DNA of 64,000 nt from an uncultured Eubacteriales bacterium (lineage in GTDB: Bacteria; Bacillota; Clostridia; Christensenellales; CAG-917). The notes under the pieces are model-generated. The model was not told where the DNA came from and ran no database searches. It worked only from the letters and a program-made list of their open reading frames with translations. The DNA is taken from assembly GCA_900544575.1 (NCBI GenBank), contig UQVO01000002.1, positions 96,872-160,871 on the forward strand. The letters run 5' to 3'. The position numbers and the translations under genes are program-made. How positions within the stretch are numbered: the first letter of the stretch is position 1; the number at the start of each line of letters is the position of its first letter. Below are positions 7,977 to 16,209 of the stretch, piece after piece.

Positions 7977-9287
7977 TCAGCCGAACATTATTTCGTTGAG
8001 AACCGCTTCGAGATATTCCTGTCTGCCGCTTTCGACCTTGATTTCGCCGAGCCCCATCGCATAGTCGTAGAGCTCCTGCAAATCCGTCTTGCCTTCGACA
8101 ATCTTCTTTCCGATGCCGGAATTGTAGCTGGCGTATCTTTCCTCGACGAAACGGTCTATTCTGCCGTCCTCGATGACCTTGACCGCAAGGCGCAGACCGA
8201 GCGCGAACGCGTCCATACCCGCGATATACGCGAGCAGGATGTCCTCGAAGGTGTTGGACTGACGGCGGGTTTTCGCATCGAAGTTGAGTCCGCCCGTGGT
8301 GAAGCCGCCCGCTTTGATGACTTCGTACATACAAAGCATAGTTTCGTAGATGTTTGTCGGGAACTGGTCCGTGTCCCAGCCGAGCAGATAGTCGCCCTGG
8401 TTTGCGTCGATGGAGCCGAATCCGCCGTTGACGCTGGCAACGCGCAGTTCGTGCTGGAAGGTATGTCCCGCAAGAGTGGCGTGGTTGGCTTCGATGTTGA
8501 GCTTGAAATCCCCTTCCAGCCCGTACGTACGGATGAAGTTCATACAGGTCGCCGCATCGAAATCGTATTGATGCTTGGTGGGTTCCTTCGGCTTCGGTTC
8601 GAGGTAGAAAGTGCCCTTGAAACCTTTTGCACGGGCGTAATCGCGCGCCATACGCATAAAGCGGCCGAGATTGTCGAGTTCGAGCGCCATATCCGTATTG
8701 AGCAAAGTGTCGTAGCCTTCTCTGCCGCCCCAGAAAACGTAGCCGTCCGCGCCGAGTTTTATCGCCGCGTCAATGCCCGCTTTGACCTTTGCCGCGGACA
8801 CCGCGTAAACGTCCGCGTTGGGGCTTGTCGCCGCGCCCGCCATAAACTTCTTGTCACCGAAGTTGTTGGCGGTGTTCCACAACAGTTTTTTCCCGTGCTT
8901 CTTCTGCAAAACGGCGATGTAATCCACCATCTCGCCGAAATATTTCATACTCTCGGCGACCGTCTTGCCTTCGGGGGCGATATCAACGTCGTGGAAACAA
9001 TAGTAGTCGAGCTGCAACTTGTCCATAAGCTCGAATGCGAAATCCGCCTTTTTGCGGTACATCGCGAGAGGGTCGGCGGCAAGGCCGAAACTCTTGTCTA
9101 TCGTGCCGGAGCCGAACATATCCACGCCTTCGGCGTCGATTGTGTGCCAGTAGCTCATCGCGAATTTGAGATGTTCGCGCATGGGCTTGCCCATAATCAC
9201 TTCGTTCGGGTTGTAAAACTTGAACGCAAACGGGTCTTTCGACTTCGGGCTGTATTCCACTTTTTTGATTTCATCATACTTTTTCAT
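7977..9287 (-). CDS. xylA: Xylose isomerase XylA (class II)
   Basis: Metal-dependent interconversion of D-xylose and D-xylulose. 436 residues, matching the long class II form. Seen: [10 protein letters not shown] (catalytic His/Asp region), [35 protein letters not shown] (metal-binding Glu and substrate Lys), [18 protein letters not shown] and [20 protein letters not shown] (metal ligands). GAGAGG lies upstream of the ATG at 9287. It is downstream of the ABC transporter and upstream of xylB, so uptake, isomerisation and phosphorylation are encoded together. Confidence 0.97.
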   Translation of the reverse strand: MKKYDEIKKVEYSPKSKDPFAFKFYNPNEVIMGKPMREHLKFAMSYWHTIDAEGVDMFGSGTIDKSFGLAADPLAMYRKKADFAFELMDKLQLDYYCFHDVDIAPEGKTVAESMKYFGEMVDYIAVLQKKHGKKLLWNTANNFGDKKFMAGAATSPNADVYAVSAAKVKAGIDAAIKLGADGYVFWGGREGYDTLLNTDMALELDNLGRFMRMARDYARAKGFKGTFYLEPKPKEPTKHQYDFDAATCMNFIRTYGLEGDFKLNIEANHATLAGHTFQHELRVASVNGGFGSIDANQGDYLLGWDTDQFPTNIYETMLCMYEVIKAGGFTTGGLNFDAKTRRQSNTFEDILLAYIAGMDAFALGLRLAVKVIEDGRIDRFVEERYASYNSGIGKKIVEGKTDLQELYDYAMGLGEIKVESGRQEYLEAVLNEIMFG

Positions 9288-9422
9288 AGCTTACCTCTCT
9301 TATAGGATGGGATTTACCCTGATTACCCTTTTTACCCCGCCAAACAAACCTGCGTTTTCGGCTATACGAACCCGACGCACGCGTGCGCGCCCGACGTCCG
9401 TATTGAGATTTCTTCGGGGGAT

Positions 9423-9440
9423 GCCGCCCGAAAGGGCGGC
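9423..9440 (-). other. Hairpin between permease gene and xylA
   Basis: GCCGCCC (9423-9429) / GGGCGGC (9434-9440), GAAA loop on the plus strand and no T-run. It lies five bases past the permease stop and is probably an mRNA stability or processing element. Confidence 0.5.
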
Positions 9441-9444
9441 GTTG

Positions 9445-10821
9445 TCAGTCTTCGGGAGTTTCCTCCGTATGCTCTTCCGCTTTGTCGACCGAGGAGTCGT
9501 CTTTCACGGCCTCCGCAGCGTCTTCCGGCGACGCGTGTCCGTCAAGGACATCCTCGACCGCACGCTCGGCGGCTTCCTCGGCTTCGGTGACCGCGTCGTC
9601 CGAGGCGTCGAGAGTGACACTTTCGCTTCCTTCGACTTCAGCCGCAAGTTGCTTCTTTGTTTTGCCGAATGCGAACCATTTGCCGCAGATTTCCTTGACC
9701 TGATCGGTGAATTTGACGCCACGGAGCATAGGTCCCACGACTTGGAGGAAAACAGCCGCAAGAAGAATCGCGCCTTTAATCGCGTCGTTAATGAGACCTC
9801 CAAGACCAAGCGCGACGATAATCTTGTCGATGACGGTATAGCTCATCGCACCGAAGAGCACGCCGATAATCTTGCCTTTGCCGCCCGCCATAGAGATGCC
9901 GCCGATGACGACTGCCGCAATGGCATACATTTCATAGTTTTTGGCGGTTGCAGCCGCGTCCACATTGCCACTCATTGCGAGGGTGAGGAATGCCGCAAAA
10001 CCAACGAGGGTGCCGGTGAGGGCGTAGACGGACACTCTGATCCAGTCAACATTGACACCAGCGAGGAATGCGGCCTTCTCGTTACTGCCGATGGCGTAGA
10101 CTTGTCTGCCGTACTTTGTACGATTGGCAACGAAGACGAAGATGATGGTAACAACAATAAGGAGTATGCCCGTGATGGGAATAGTCGCCACAAATCCATT
10201 GCCGAAGTCGAAGAACTCCTGATAGTTGCTCAATTCGCGGTTGAGTGCCGAAATGGAGCCGTTCACGTTGGACGCGCCGTCATTGACAAAGAACTGCGAG
10301 ATGGAGCGGAAGGCAAGCATTGTCGCCAAAGTGACGATAAATGCAGGCATTTTCGCTTTACCGATGAGCAGACCGTTGAAGAGACCGAGTCCTGTCCCGA
10401 ACAGAACTGCAACAATAAATGTGGCAAATATGCTGTTGGTGGAGTTAAACACCTCGATGGACATGACCGCCGTCAAAACGAGCATTGACCCGACAGAGAG
10501 GTCTATGCCTCCCGTGATGATGACAAGTCCCATGCCGATGGCAATAAGCCCTATTGCGGAGGAGTGGCGCAGGATGTTCATCACGCCGTTCCAAGTGGTG
10601 GCGCCGGAAGTAACAATAAGCCAGACAATAAAGACGGCTATGAAGATGAAGACGAAGCTATAACCGTTCCATGCCTTGCCCGCGAACTTCTTGACGTCCG
10701 TGCCCGTGATTTTTCTCCTTTCCGTGATGGCGACGGCACAATCGTCGCCGACGGTTTCGTGTCTTTTGTTAAAGATATTTTTCACGTTTTCAAAAGGATT
10801 CTTGAACTCTTTCTTAGCCAT
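9445..10821 (-). CDS. Sugar ABC transporter permease (RbsC/XylH/MglC family)
   Basis: 458-residue inner-membrane subunit of a ribose/xylose-type importer. Seen: about nine to ten hydrophobic helices, the family motif MGLVIITGGIDLSVGSML, and GGISMAGGKGKIIGVLFGA. I chose MAKKEF (ATG 10821), with AGGAGG nine bases upstream; this start overlaps the ATPase stop by eight bases. After the last helix (about residue 385) there is a roughly 70-residue Asp/Glu/Ala-rich tail, longer and more acidic than usual for the family. Xylose specificity is inferred from context. Confidence 0.93.
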   Translation of the reverse strand: MAKKEFKNPFENVKNIFNKRHETVGDDCAVAITERRKITGTDVKKFAGKAWNGYSFVFIFIAVFIVWLIVTSGATTWNGVMNILRHSSAIGLIAIGMGLVIITGGIDLSVGSMLVLTAVMSIEVFNSTNSIFATFIVAVLFGTGLGLFNGLLIGKAKMPAFIVTLATMLAFRSISQFFVNDGASNVNGSISALNRELSNYQEFFDFGNGFVATIPITGILLIVVTIIFVFVANRTKYGRQVYAIGSNEKAAFLAGVNVDWIRVSVYALTGTLVGFAAFLTLAMSGNVDAAATAKNYEMYAIAAVVIGGISMAGGKGKIIGVLFGAMSYTVIDKIIVALGLGGLINDAIKGAILLAAVFLQVVGPMLRGVKFTDQVKEICGKWFAFGKTKKQLAAEVEGSESVTLDASDDAVTEAEEAAERAVEDVLDGHASPEDAAEAVKDDSSVDKAEEHTEETPED

Positions 10822-12319
10822 TGACTGCTTCCTCCTGGATTGCATTGGTCGCGTGCAGCATAACCGTTTCTTCGTTGATGTCGCCTCTTTCGAGGACTTT
10901 CTTTATCGTGCCGTGATAGAAAACTATACAACGGTCTGCCACTTTCTGAACTTCGGGAATTTCCAGCGTGTTCACCAGAATGGTTTTTCCTTCTTCCGCA
11001 AGTTTCAGGATGAGTTTGTAAATTTCCGCTTTCGCACCGACGTCTATGCCCTGCGTCGGATTGTCAAGCAAGAGTATGTCCGCATCGGTATTCAGCCAGC
11101 GCGCCAAAATGACTTTCTGCTGATTGCCGCCCGAGAGCGAAGTGATGAGGTCATTGTAGCTGTTCGCCTTGATGGAAAGCTGCTCCTTGCGCTCGTTGTA
11201 GCGCTTTATCTCTCTTTTTTTGATGATGACGGGCTGTTTCATCGAAATGGTGTGTTCGGCAATGTATCCGTTTTCCAGCAAGGACATATCGGGAATGACG
11301 GAATTTTCTTTTCGGTTTGCAGCCACCATAGCGACTCTGTGTTTCATCGCCTTGTGTATAGTGCCGACATGGATTTCTTTGCCTTCTATGAAAATTTTCC
11401 CGGATGTTGCGGGAACGGCGCCGAAAATTGCCTGCATCGCTTCGCTGACGCCCGCGCCTTTCAGCCCCGTCATACCGACGACCTCGCCGCGGCGCACAGC
11501 GAAATTCACGTCGTGGAATCCTTCTCCCGAAAGATTTTCCACCCGCAGCATTTCTTCGCCGAGTTCTCGCGTGCTGTATACGTCCGCCGCGCTATAAGAA
11601 CTGCCGACCATAAGTCTGGTCACGCTCTCCGGGTCGGTGTCTGCGATGTTGCCCGTGCCAACCATTTCACCGTTGCGAAGCACGGTATAACGGTCCGCGA
11701 TGGTGAAAATTTCGTTCATCTTGTGGGAAATGAAGATGAATGAAACGCCTTCCTCTTTTTTCAATCTGTTGACGATGTAGAAAAGATGTTCTATCTGTTC
11801 GTTGCTGAGTGCGGTGGTCGGTTCGTCGAGAATGATGAGTTTTGCATTCACGAAGAGTGCCTTCGCAATTTCAAGCAACTGTTTTTTTGCCGTATCGAAT
11901 GTGGAGACGAGTTCCGTCGGCTCGATGTCTACGCCGAGGCGTTCGAAAAGCTCGCGGGACTGCTTTATCATTGCGCGCTTGTTGAGGACGCCGAATTTGG
12001 CTATCTCCTTGCGCATAAAAATGTTTTCGTACACTTTGAGGTCGTTGAAGACGTTGATTTCCTGGTGAACGAAAGCTATGCCCGCGTTTTCCGACTTCTG
12101 CACCGTAGTGTTGACGAGAGGTTTGCCGTCAAAGACGACTTCCCCGCCGTCGCGCGTGTAGACGCCGGCAAGAATGTTCATAAGCGTGGACTTTCCCGCG
12201 CCGTTTTCGCCGAGGAGAGCGTGCACCTCTCCCTGCTCCACGGAAAAATCCACTTTGTCGAGCACCGTGACGCCGAAAAACGCCTTTTCGATGCCCTTCA
12301 TTTCAAGAATGTTGCTCAT
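10814..12319 (-). CDS. Sugar ABC transporter ATPase with two ABC modules (RbsA/XylG/MglA type)
   Basis: 501 residues, two fused nucleotide-binding domains energising carbohydrate import. The first module has Walker A GENGAGKST, Q-loop FVHQEINVF and Walker B LIILDEPTTAL. The second has the signature SLSGGNQQKVILARWL and LLLDNPTQGIDVG, while its Walker A region (MTGLKGAGVSE) is degenerate, as is usual in this family. GAGGGAG precedes the ATG. It follows the binding-protein gene across a strong hairpin and overlaps the permease gene. Confidence 0.95.
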   Translation of the reverse strand: MSNILEMKGIEKAFFGVTVLDKVDFSVEQGEVHALLGENGAGKSTLMNILAGVYTRDGGEVVFDGKPLVNTTVQKSENAGIAFVHQEINVFNDLKVYENIFMRKEIAKFGVLNKRAMIKQSRELFERLGVDIEPTELVSTFDTAKKQLLEIAKALFVNAKLIILDEPTTALSNEQIEHLFYIVNRLKKEEGVSFIFISHKMNEIFTIADRYTVLRNGEMVGTGNIADTDPESVTRLMVGSSYSAADVYSTRELGEEMLRVENLSGEGFHDVNFAVRRGEVVGMTGLKGAGVSEAMQAIFGAVPATSGKIFIEGKEIHVGTIHKAMKHRVAMVAANRKENSVIPDMSLLENGYIAEHTISMKQPVIIKKREIKRYNERKEQLSIKANSYNDLITSLSGGNQQKVILARWLNTDADILLLDNPTQGIDVGAKAEIYKLILKLAEEGKTILVNTLEIPEVQKVADRCIVFYHGTIKKVLERGDINEETVMLHATNAIQEEAVNG

Positions 12320-12374
12320 AACTCCCTCTTTACTTCTTCTTGGATTCGTCTGGTTGTCTTTGGGGGGGAAGCCC

Positions 12375-12402
12375 CCGCGGAAGCAATCGTTTGCTCCCGC
12401 GG
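12375..12402 (-). other. Strong intercistronic hairpin between binding protein and ATPase
   Basis: CCGCGG (12375-12380), A, AGCAA / TTGCT, C, CCGCGG (12397-12402) with a four-base loop; flanking C and G runs can extend it. No T-run follows on the minus strand. Such stem-loops after the binding-protein gene commonly protect its mRNA and keep it more abundant than the membrane subunits. Confidence 0.6.
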
Positions 12403-12440
12403 AGGGATAGTGATGATAATCTTACTTATCGTCATTCGGC

Positions 12441-13490
12441 TTATTTGAAGCCCTTGAACTGATCAACGTTAGTCTCATCGACGACATCGACCTCAACGAC
12501 GATTGTATCGTTTGCGACAGAACCGTTGTCAAGATACTCGACCATAAGATCAAGCGCGGTCGCGATCATCTCGGGAGGATAAGTCACGTCGAAGAAATCT
12601 TTCAACTTGCCGTAGCTGTCCTGATAGGTTTCGCCACGGAGGACGGCATACGCCTCGTCGAGTCCGGAGGAGGAAGCGAGCACTACTTCGCCGTTGCCGA
12701 AGAAAGTGTTCTTCTGGGCGTCGGTCAAACCGCTCTCATTCAACACTTCGAAGATACCCATAGCGAGCTCGGAGTCGTGCGTGAAGATGAAGTCATAATC
12801 ACCGAAATCGGTGTTGCCTTCCACAAAGCTTATGAAAGAAGTCTTTGCATTCGCACGAGACCAGTCGGTGCTGGGAAGCACCTCAACGTTGGCAGAATCG
12901 ATCGTGATGTTCAGCCCCTCAGCTGCAAGTGCGGCAAAGAAACCTTCGTTTCTGGTGGTGGGGACGGTGGAATTGTCGCCGGGGATGATGAGAATCTTGC
13001 TGTCATTGTTAAGACCTTGATCGATGAAGCGTTCGCCGGTTTTATAACCGATCTGATAGTTGTCGCCCTTGACGGTTGCGACGGCGTCATCGGTGACACT
13101 ATCGATGATTCTGTCCACCATAATAAAGGGGATACCGGAAGAGGCAAGGATTTCCATCGAGCTCTCGACAGCGTTGCTGTAAGGCAGGATGACGACGGCT
13201 TTGTAGTTCTTGTTCGCCGCGATGTCTTCGATCTGGGATCTCTGGTCCGCATCGCCGGTCGCGGTGATGACTCTCGCGGAATAAGTGCCCTCAGCATTGA
13301 TTTCCGCCGCCCATGCGTTTGCGTTGCTCAAAATAGCGCCCGTCCAGCCGTGGTCCGCACTGGGAACGAGAATCGCGATGTCCGCGCCGCTGCCGGTGTT
13401 GTCGCAAGCTGCGAGCGTGACCGCCATCGTGACTGCAAGCGCTGCAATAATGACGAGTGCCATTATCTTTTTGATAGCTCTGCTTTTCAT
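12441..13490 (-). CDS. Sugar-binding lipoprotein, periplasmic-binding type 1 (RbsB/XylF-like)
   Basis: 349 residues. Signal peptide with lipobox TLAAC (Cys about residue 29), then a type 1 sugar-binding fold: IAILVPSADHGWTGAI, AVVILPYSNAVESSM, IPFIMVDR, LIIPGDNSTVPTTRNEGFFAAL, FTHDSELAMGIFEVL. It captures a monosaccharide outside the membrane for the ATPase/permease pair encoded next. AAAGGAG precedes the ATG. xylA and xylB in the same operon suggest D-xylose, but the residues seen do not fix specificity. Confidence 0.92.
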   Translation of the reverse strand: MKSRAIKKIMALVIIAALAVTMAVTLAACDNTGSGADIAILVPSADHGWTGAILSNANAWAAEINAEGTYSARVITATGDADQRSQIEDIAANKNYKAVVILPYSNAVESSMEILASSGIPFIMVDRIIDSVTDDAVATVKGDNYQIGYKTGERFIDQGLNNDSKILIIPGDNSTVPTTRNEGFFAALAAEGLNITIDSANVEVLPSTDWSRANAKTSFISFVEGNTDFGDYDFIFTHDSELAMGIFEVLNESGLTDAQKNTFFGNGEVVLASSSGLDEAYAVLRGETYQDSYGKLKDFFDVTYPPEMIATALDLMVEYLDNGSVANDTIVVEVDVVDETNVDQFKGFK

Positions 13491-13517
13491 AATTTTGCTC
13501 CTTTTCTTTTTTTATTA

Positions 13518-13535
13518 ATTAATCTCGCGATTAAT
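13518..13535. other. AT-rich palindrome upstream of the binding-protein gene
   Basis: ATTAATC (13518-13524), TCGC, GATTAAT (13529-13535), 28 bases before the binding-protein ATG. It could be a weak hairpin or a regulator site. I see no convincing promoter beside it. Confidence 0.35.
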
Positions 13536-13581
13536 TTCGTGGTTGAATTGCGCGTGTACGCCCGCGCCTGCGTTTTAACGA

Positions 13582-14736
13582 TTAGTCGATGCTGACCCAC
13601 GCGCCGTCCGATTTTGCGCTGTCGATGACCGCGTGCACGAATTTTACGCCGCTCACGCCGTCCGCAACCTTCGGGAAATCGAGGTCCGCGTCAGTGAGGG
13701 CTTCGCCTGCTTTCTTTTTCGCTATCGCGTTCAGAATGTTGCGGTAGGTGTTGGCGAAAGCGACATAGTATCCTTCGGGATGCCCGGACGGTATTCTCGC
13801 AGCGGCGTGCGCCGCTTCGTGGATGTAGGAATTGCGTTTGGAGAGTATCTGCGTCGCTTGTCCTCTGGGGGTGTATTTCACATAATCGGGGAAATGCTGT
13901 TCCCATTCCAGCGAACCTTCGCTGCCGTAGATGCGGACGACGAGTCCGTTCATCCTGCCTGCCGCAATCTGCGAGCACCAATACTGCCCTTTCACGCCGT
14001 TTTCGTATTCGACGATGATGTTGGCGTTGAGGTCGAGCGCGTGGCCGTAATTGTCGGTGACCGCCATAAGGCGTTTGATTTTGAGCCCGGTCAGGTAGTG
14101 CACCATATTTTCCGCGTGCGTGCCTATGTCGCCCACGCAGTTCGAGATGCCGGAGAATTTGGGGTCGGTGCGCCACACGGAGAGGTTTTTCGCCTGTCCC
14201 TGCTTTTCGGGAGAGAGCTCGTCGATGAGCCAATCCTGCGCATATTCGGCGATGACGGTCGCAATCTTGCCGATTTTGCCGTTCGCAATCATCTCCTTCA
14301 TCACCTTGGGCATAACATAACCCGTGTAGGCATAGGTGACGGCGAAGATAAGGTTCTTTTCCGCGGCGAGTTTTTCGAGCTCTTCCGCCTCTTCGACCGC
14401 AAAGCACAACGGCTTTTCGCACACGACGTTGATGCCCGCAAGCAGGAACTCTTTCGCCACTTCGTAATGCAGGAAGTTGGGGGTGCAGATGGACACGAAA
14501 TCTATCTTGTCCGCACGCTTTGCTTCCGCCGCGGCCATTTCTTTGTAATCTTTATAGGTGCGCTCCGCCGCGACGCCGTACGCCTTTGCGGTGTCCGCGT
14601 TTTCGGACTCTACGTTGGAGAAGCATCCCGCAACAAGTTCCGCCCTTGTGTCGAACGCCAGCGCCTTGCGGTGAACTTCGCCGATAAACGCGTATATGGA
14701 GCCGCCTACCATTCCGTATTTGATTTCCTTTGCCAT
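13582..14736 (-). CDS. Gfo/Idh/MocA-family NAD(P)-dependent sugar oxidoreductase
   Basis: 384 residues. N-terminal Rossmann fold (YGMVGGSIYAFIGEVHRKAL, with the glycine motif spread over G-GS-FIG), the invariant catalytic VVCEKPLCF, SICTPNFLHYEVAKE, and the C-terminal substrate domain with GDIGTHAENMVHYLTG. The family oxidises or epimerises sugars, inositols and related polyols; the substrate here is unknown. The gene lies between the TIM-barrel isomerase and the binding protein in the pentose operon, a pairing also common in inositol and ketose pathways. GGAGG precedes the ATG. Confidence 0.9.
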   Translation of the reverse strand: MAKEIKYGMVGGSIYAFIGEVHRKALAFDTRAELVAGCFSNVESENADTAKAYGVAAERTYKDYKEMAAAEAKRADKIDFVSICTPNFLHYEVAKEFLLAGINVVCEKPLCFAVEEAEELEKLAAEKNLIFAVTYAYTGYVMPKVMKEMIANGKIGKIATVIAEYAQDWLIDELSPEKQGQAKNLSVWRTDPKFSGISNCVGDIGTHAENMVHYLTGLKIKRLMAVTDNYGHALDLNANIIVEYENGVKGQYWCSQIAAGRMNGLVVRIYGSEGSLEWEQHFPDYVKYTPRGQATQILSKRNSYIHEAAHAAARIPSGHPEGYYVAFANTYRNILNAIAKKKAGEALTDADLDFPKVADGVSGVKFVHAVIDSAKSDGAWVSID

Positions 14737-14776
14737 AATTTTCCTCCGTCGGAAATTTCCGTTTAACTTGCCAGAC

Positions 14777-15775
14777 TTACTTGTTGGCTATCGCGTCGTC
14801 GAACTTCACGTCGGACGCCTTGAAATCTATCTTTTTCACGAATTCGCACGCTTCTTTGCCGCCCATCAGCCTGTCCATTCCGCTGTCTTCCCACTCGACG
14901 GAAAGAGGACCTTCGTAGCCGTAGGCGTTCAGCACACGGATTATCTCTTCGAAATTCACGTCGCCGTGTCCCAGCGAGCGGAAATTCCATCCGCGGCGCA
15001 GGTCGCCGAAATCGATGTGTGAGCCGAGGAGCCCGCTTCTGCCGTCGAGTCTGACGGCGGCGTCTTTCATATGGACGTGATAAACCCTGCCCTTTTCCAT
15101 AAAGTCTCTGAGGAAAAGATGAGGCGTCACGCCCTGCCACAGCAGATGACTGGGGTCGAAATTGAGGCCGAATGTTTCTCTGTAATTGAATTTTTCAAGC
15201 AGTTTGACCGTGGAATAATAGTCGAAAGCGATTTCGCCCGGATGGACTTCCAGCGCGAATTTCACTCCGTATTTGTCGAATTCGTCGAGGATGGGCGTCC
15301 AGAGCGCGACTATCTCGTCGTAGCCGTCTTCCACCATCTTCTCCGTGGTCTGCGGGAAAGAATAAAGATACTTCCAGATTGGCGAACCCGTGAAGCCGGT
15401 GATGACCTTCACTCCCATTTTTGCCGCGACGGCAGGAGCTTTTTTCATCGCCGCGATTGCCCACGCACGGATTTCTTCGGGCTTGTCGGCAAGCGCCGCG
15501 GGCGCGAAATTGTTCAGACGGGGGTCGGGAGCGTCACCGACGCACTGCCCTATGATGTGCGTGGCAAGCGCCTTGCACACAAGGCCGTATTTTTTCAGCG
15601 TTGCGAGGATATATTCGACATATTTGTCGTCTTCGTACGCGCGGTCAAGGTCGAAATTGCCCCAAGTGGCGATTTCGAGCCCGTCGTAACCCATTTCTTT
15701 TGCCGATTTACAAAGCTCTTCGAAAGGAAGGTCCGCCCATTGACAAGTCGTCAAAGTAACAAGTCTTTTGCCCAT
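14777..15775 (-). CDS. Sugar phosphate isomerase/epimerase (AP endonuclease 2-type TIM barrel)
   Basis: 332 residues. The first gene of the pentose operon. Seen: LVTLTTCQWADLPFEELCKSAKEMGYDGLEIATWG (start of the barrel), LALEVHPGEIAFDYYS, NFDPSHLLWQGV, VYHVHMKDA and LSVEWEDSGMDR, which supply the His, Glu and Asp metal ligands of the IolE/xylose-isomerase-like family. The reaction is unknown. I chose ATG 15775 (MGKRLVTL) with AGGAGG upstream over an earlier in-frame start that would lie inside the regulatory repeat. Confidence 0.88.
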   Translation of the reverse strand: MGKRLVTLTTCQWADLPFEELCKSAKEMGYDGLEIATWGNFDLDRAYEDDKYVEYILATLKKYGLVCKALATHIIGQCVGDAPDPRLNNFAPAALADKPEEIRAWAIAAMKKAPAVAAKMGVKVITGFTGSPIWKYLYSFPQTTEKMVEDGYDEIVALWTPILDEFDKYGVKFALEVHPGEIAFDYYSTVKLLEKFNYRETFGLNFDPSHLLWQGVTPHLFLRDFMEKGRVYHVHMKDAAVRLDGRSGLLGSHIDFGDLRRGWNFRSLGHGDVNFEEIIRVLNAYGYEGPLSVEWEDSGMDRLMGGKEACEFVKKIDFKASDVKFDDAIANK

Positions 15776-15841
15776 ACTCAATTTTCCTCCTGATTCATAT
15801 GCCGCGCGGTCCGAAAACTCCGCAAAGACGGCGATTTGTCG

Positions 15842-15937
15842 GTGTGCTCGCGCACACAACAGATTGCAGAAAGACTCCGAGTAGGCGGATATGTAATTTT
15901 TTCACTGTCTGCAAATCACGTTGTGCTCGTGCACACT
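15842..15937. repeat. Extended inverted repeat carrying two LacI-type palindromes
   Basis: Palindromes TGTGCTCGCGCACA and TGTGCTCGTGCACA (central CG at 15849-15850 and 15928-15929, 79 bases apart) share TGTGC-N4-GCACA, the shape of LacI-family operators. Inside them the repeat continues as GATTGCAGA (15862-15870) and TCTGCAAATC (15908-15917), so arms of about 29 bases match with small gaps. The right palindrome covers the predicted transcription start. Confidence 0.7.
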
Positions 15938-15940
15938 AAT

Positions 15941-15968
15941 AGTCTAGCATATATCGCCGCTTTGTCAA
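15941..15968 (-). promoter_or_regulatory. Pentose operon promoter
   Basis: TTGACA (15968-15963), 16-base spacer, extended -10 TGCTAGACT ending at 15941. The predicted start near 15934 lies inside the palindrome 15921-15937, so a bound LacI-type repressor would block initiation. Confidence 0.8.
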
Positions 15969-16140
15969 TATGTAATTTTTGTTGATTAGGCGACAGAAAA
16001 GGGAATTTTGTCGGATTTCGTCGAACATATAATTTATTTATAAATTATATCCTGCTCGCGGAAATCTTCGGAATTTGTAAAAGAATTGTATTTTCCGCCC
16101 TGTTTTTTAATTTTTCCCTCACGGATTAGCTTAAAACCGA

Positions 16141-16166
16141 CGAAAAAACCGACTTTCGGTCGGTCT
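16141..16166 (-). terminator. Terminator of the LacI-family regulator
   Basis: On the minus strand ACCGAC, CGAAA loop, GTCGGT followed by a T-run (plus-strand stem 16148-16153 / 16159-16164, A-run 16143-16148). It separates the regulator transcript from the pentose operon promoter. Confidence 0.8.
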
Positions 16167-16209
16167 TGTCGGAGTGCGGACGAAATTATCGAAAAATGCC
16201 GTCGGCGGC

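Larger units (their letters stand above)
15776..16209. other. Control region between lacI-type gene and pentose operon
   Basis: 434 bases without a gene. It holds, in minus-strand order, the regulator's terminator (16166-16143), the operon promoter (15968-15941), an operator at the start point (15937-15921) and a second similar palindrome in the leader (15857-15842). The two palindromes form the ends of a larger inverted repeat. Confidence 0.85.

Noticed and set aside
15776..15859. Longer N-terminus for the TIM-barrel isomerase
   Set aside because: It would place coding sequence inside the operator repeat, lacks a ribosome site and does not resemble the family, whereas ATG 15775 has AGGAGG.
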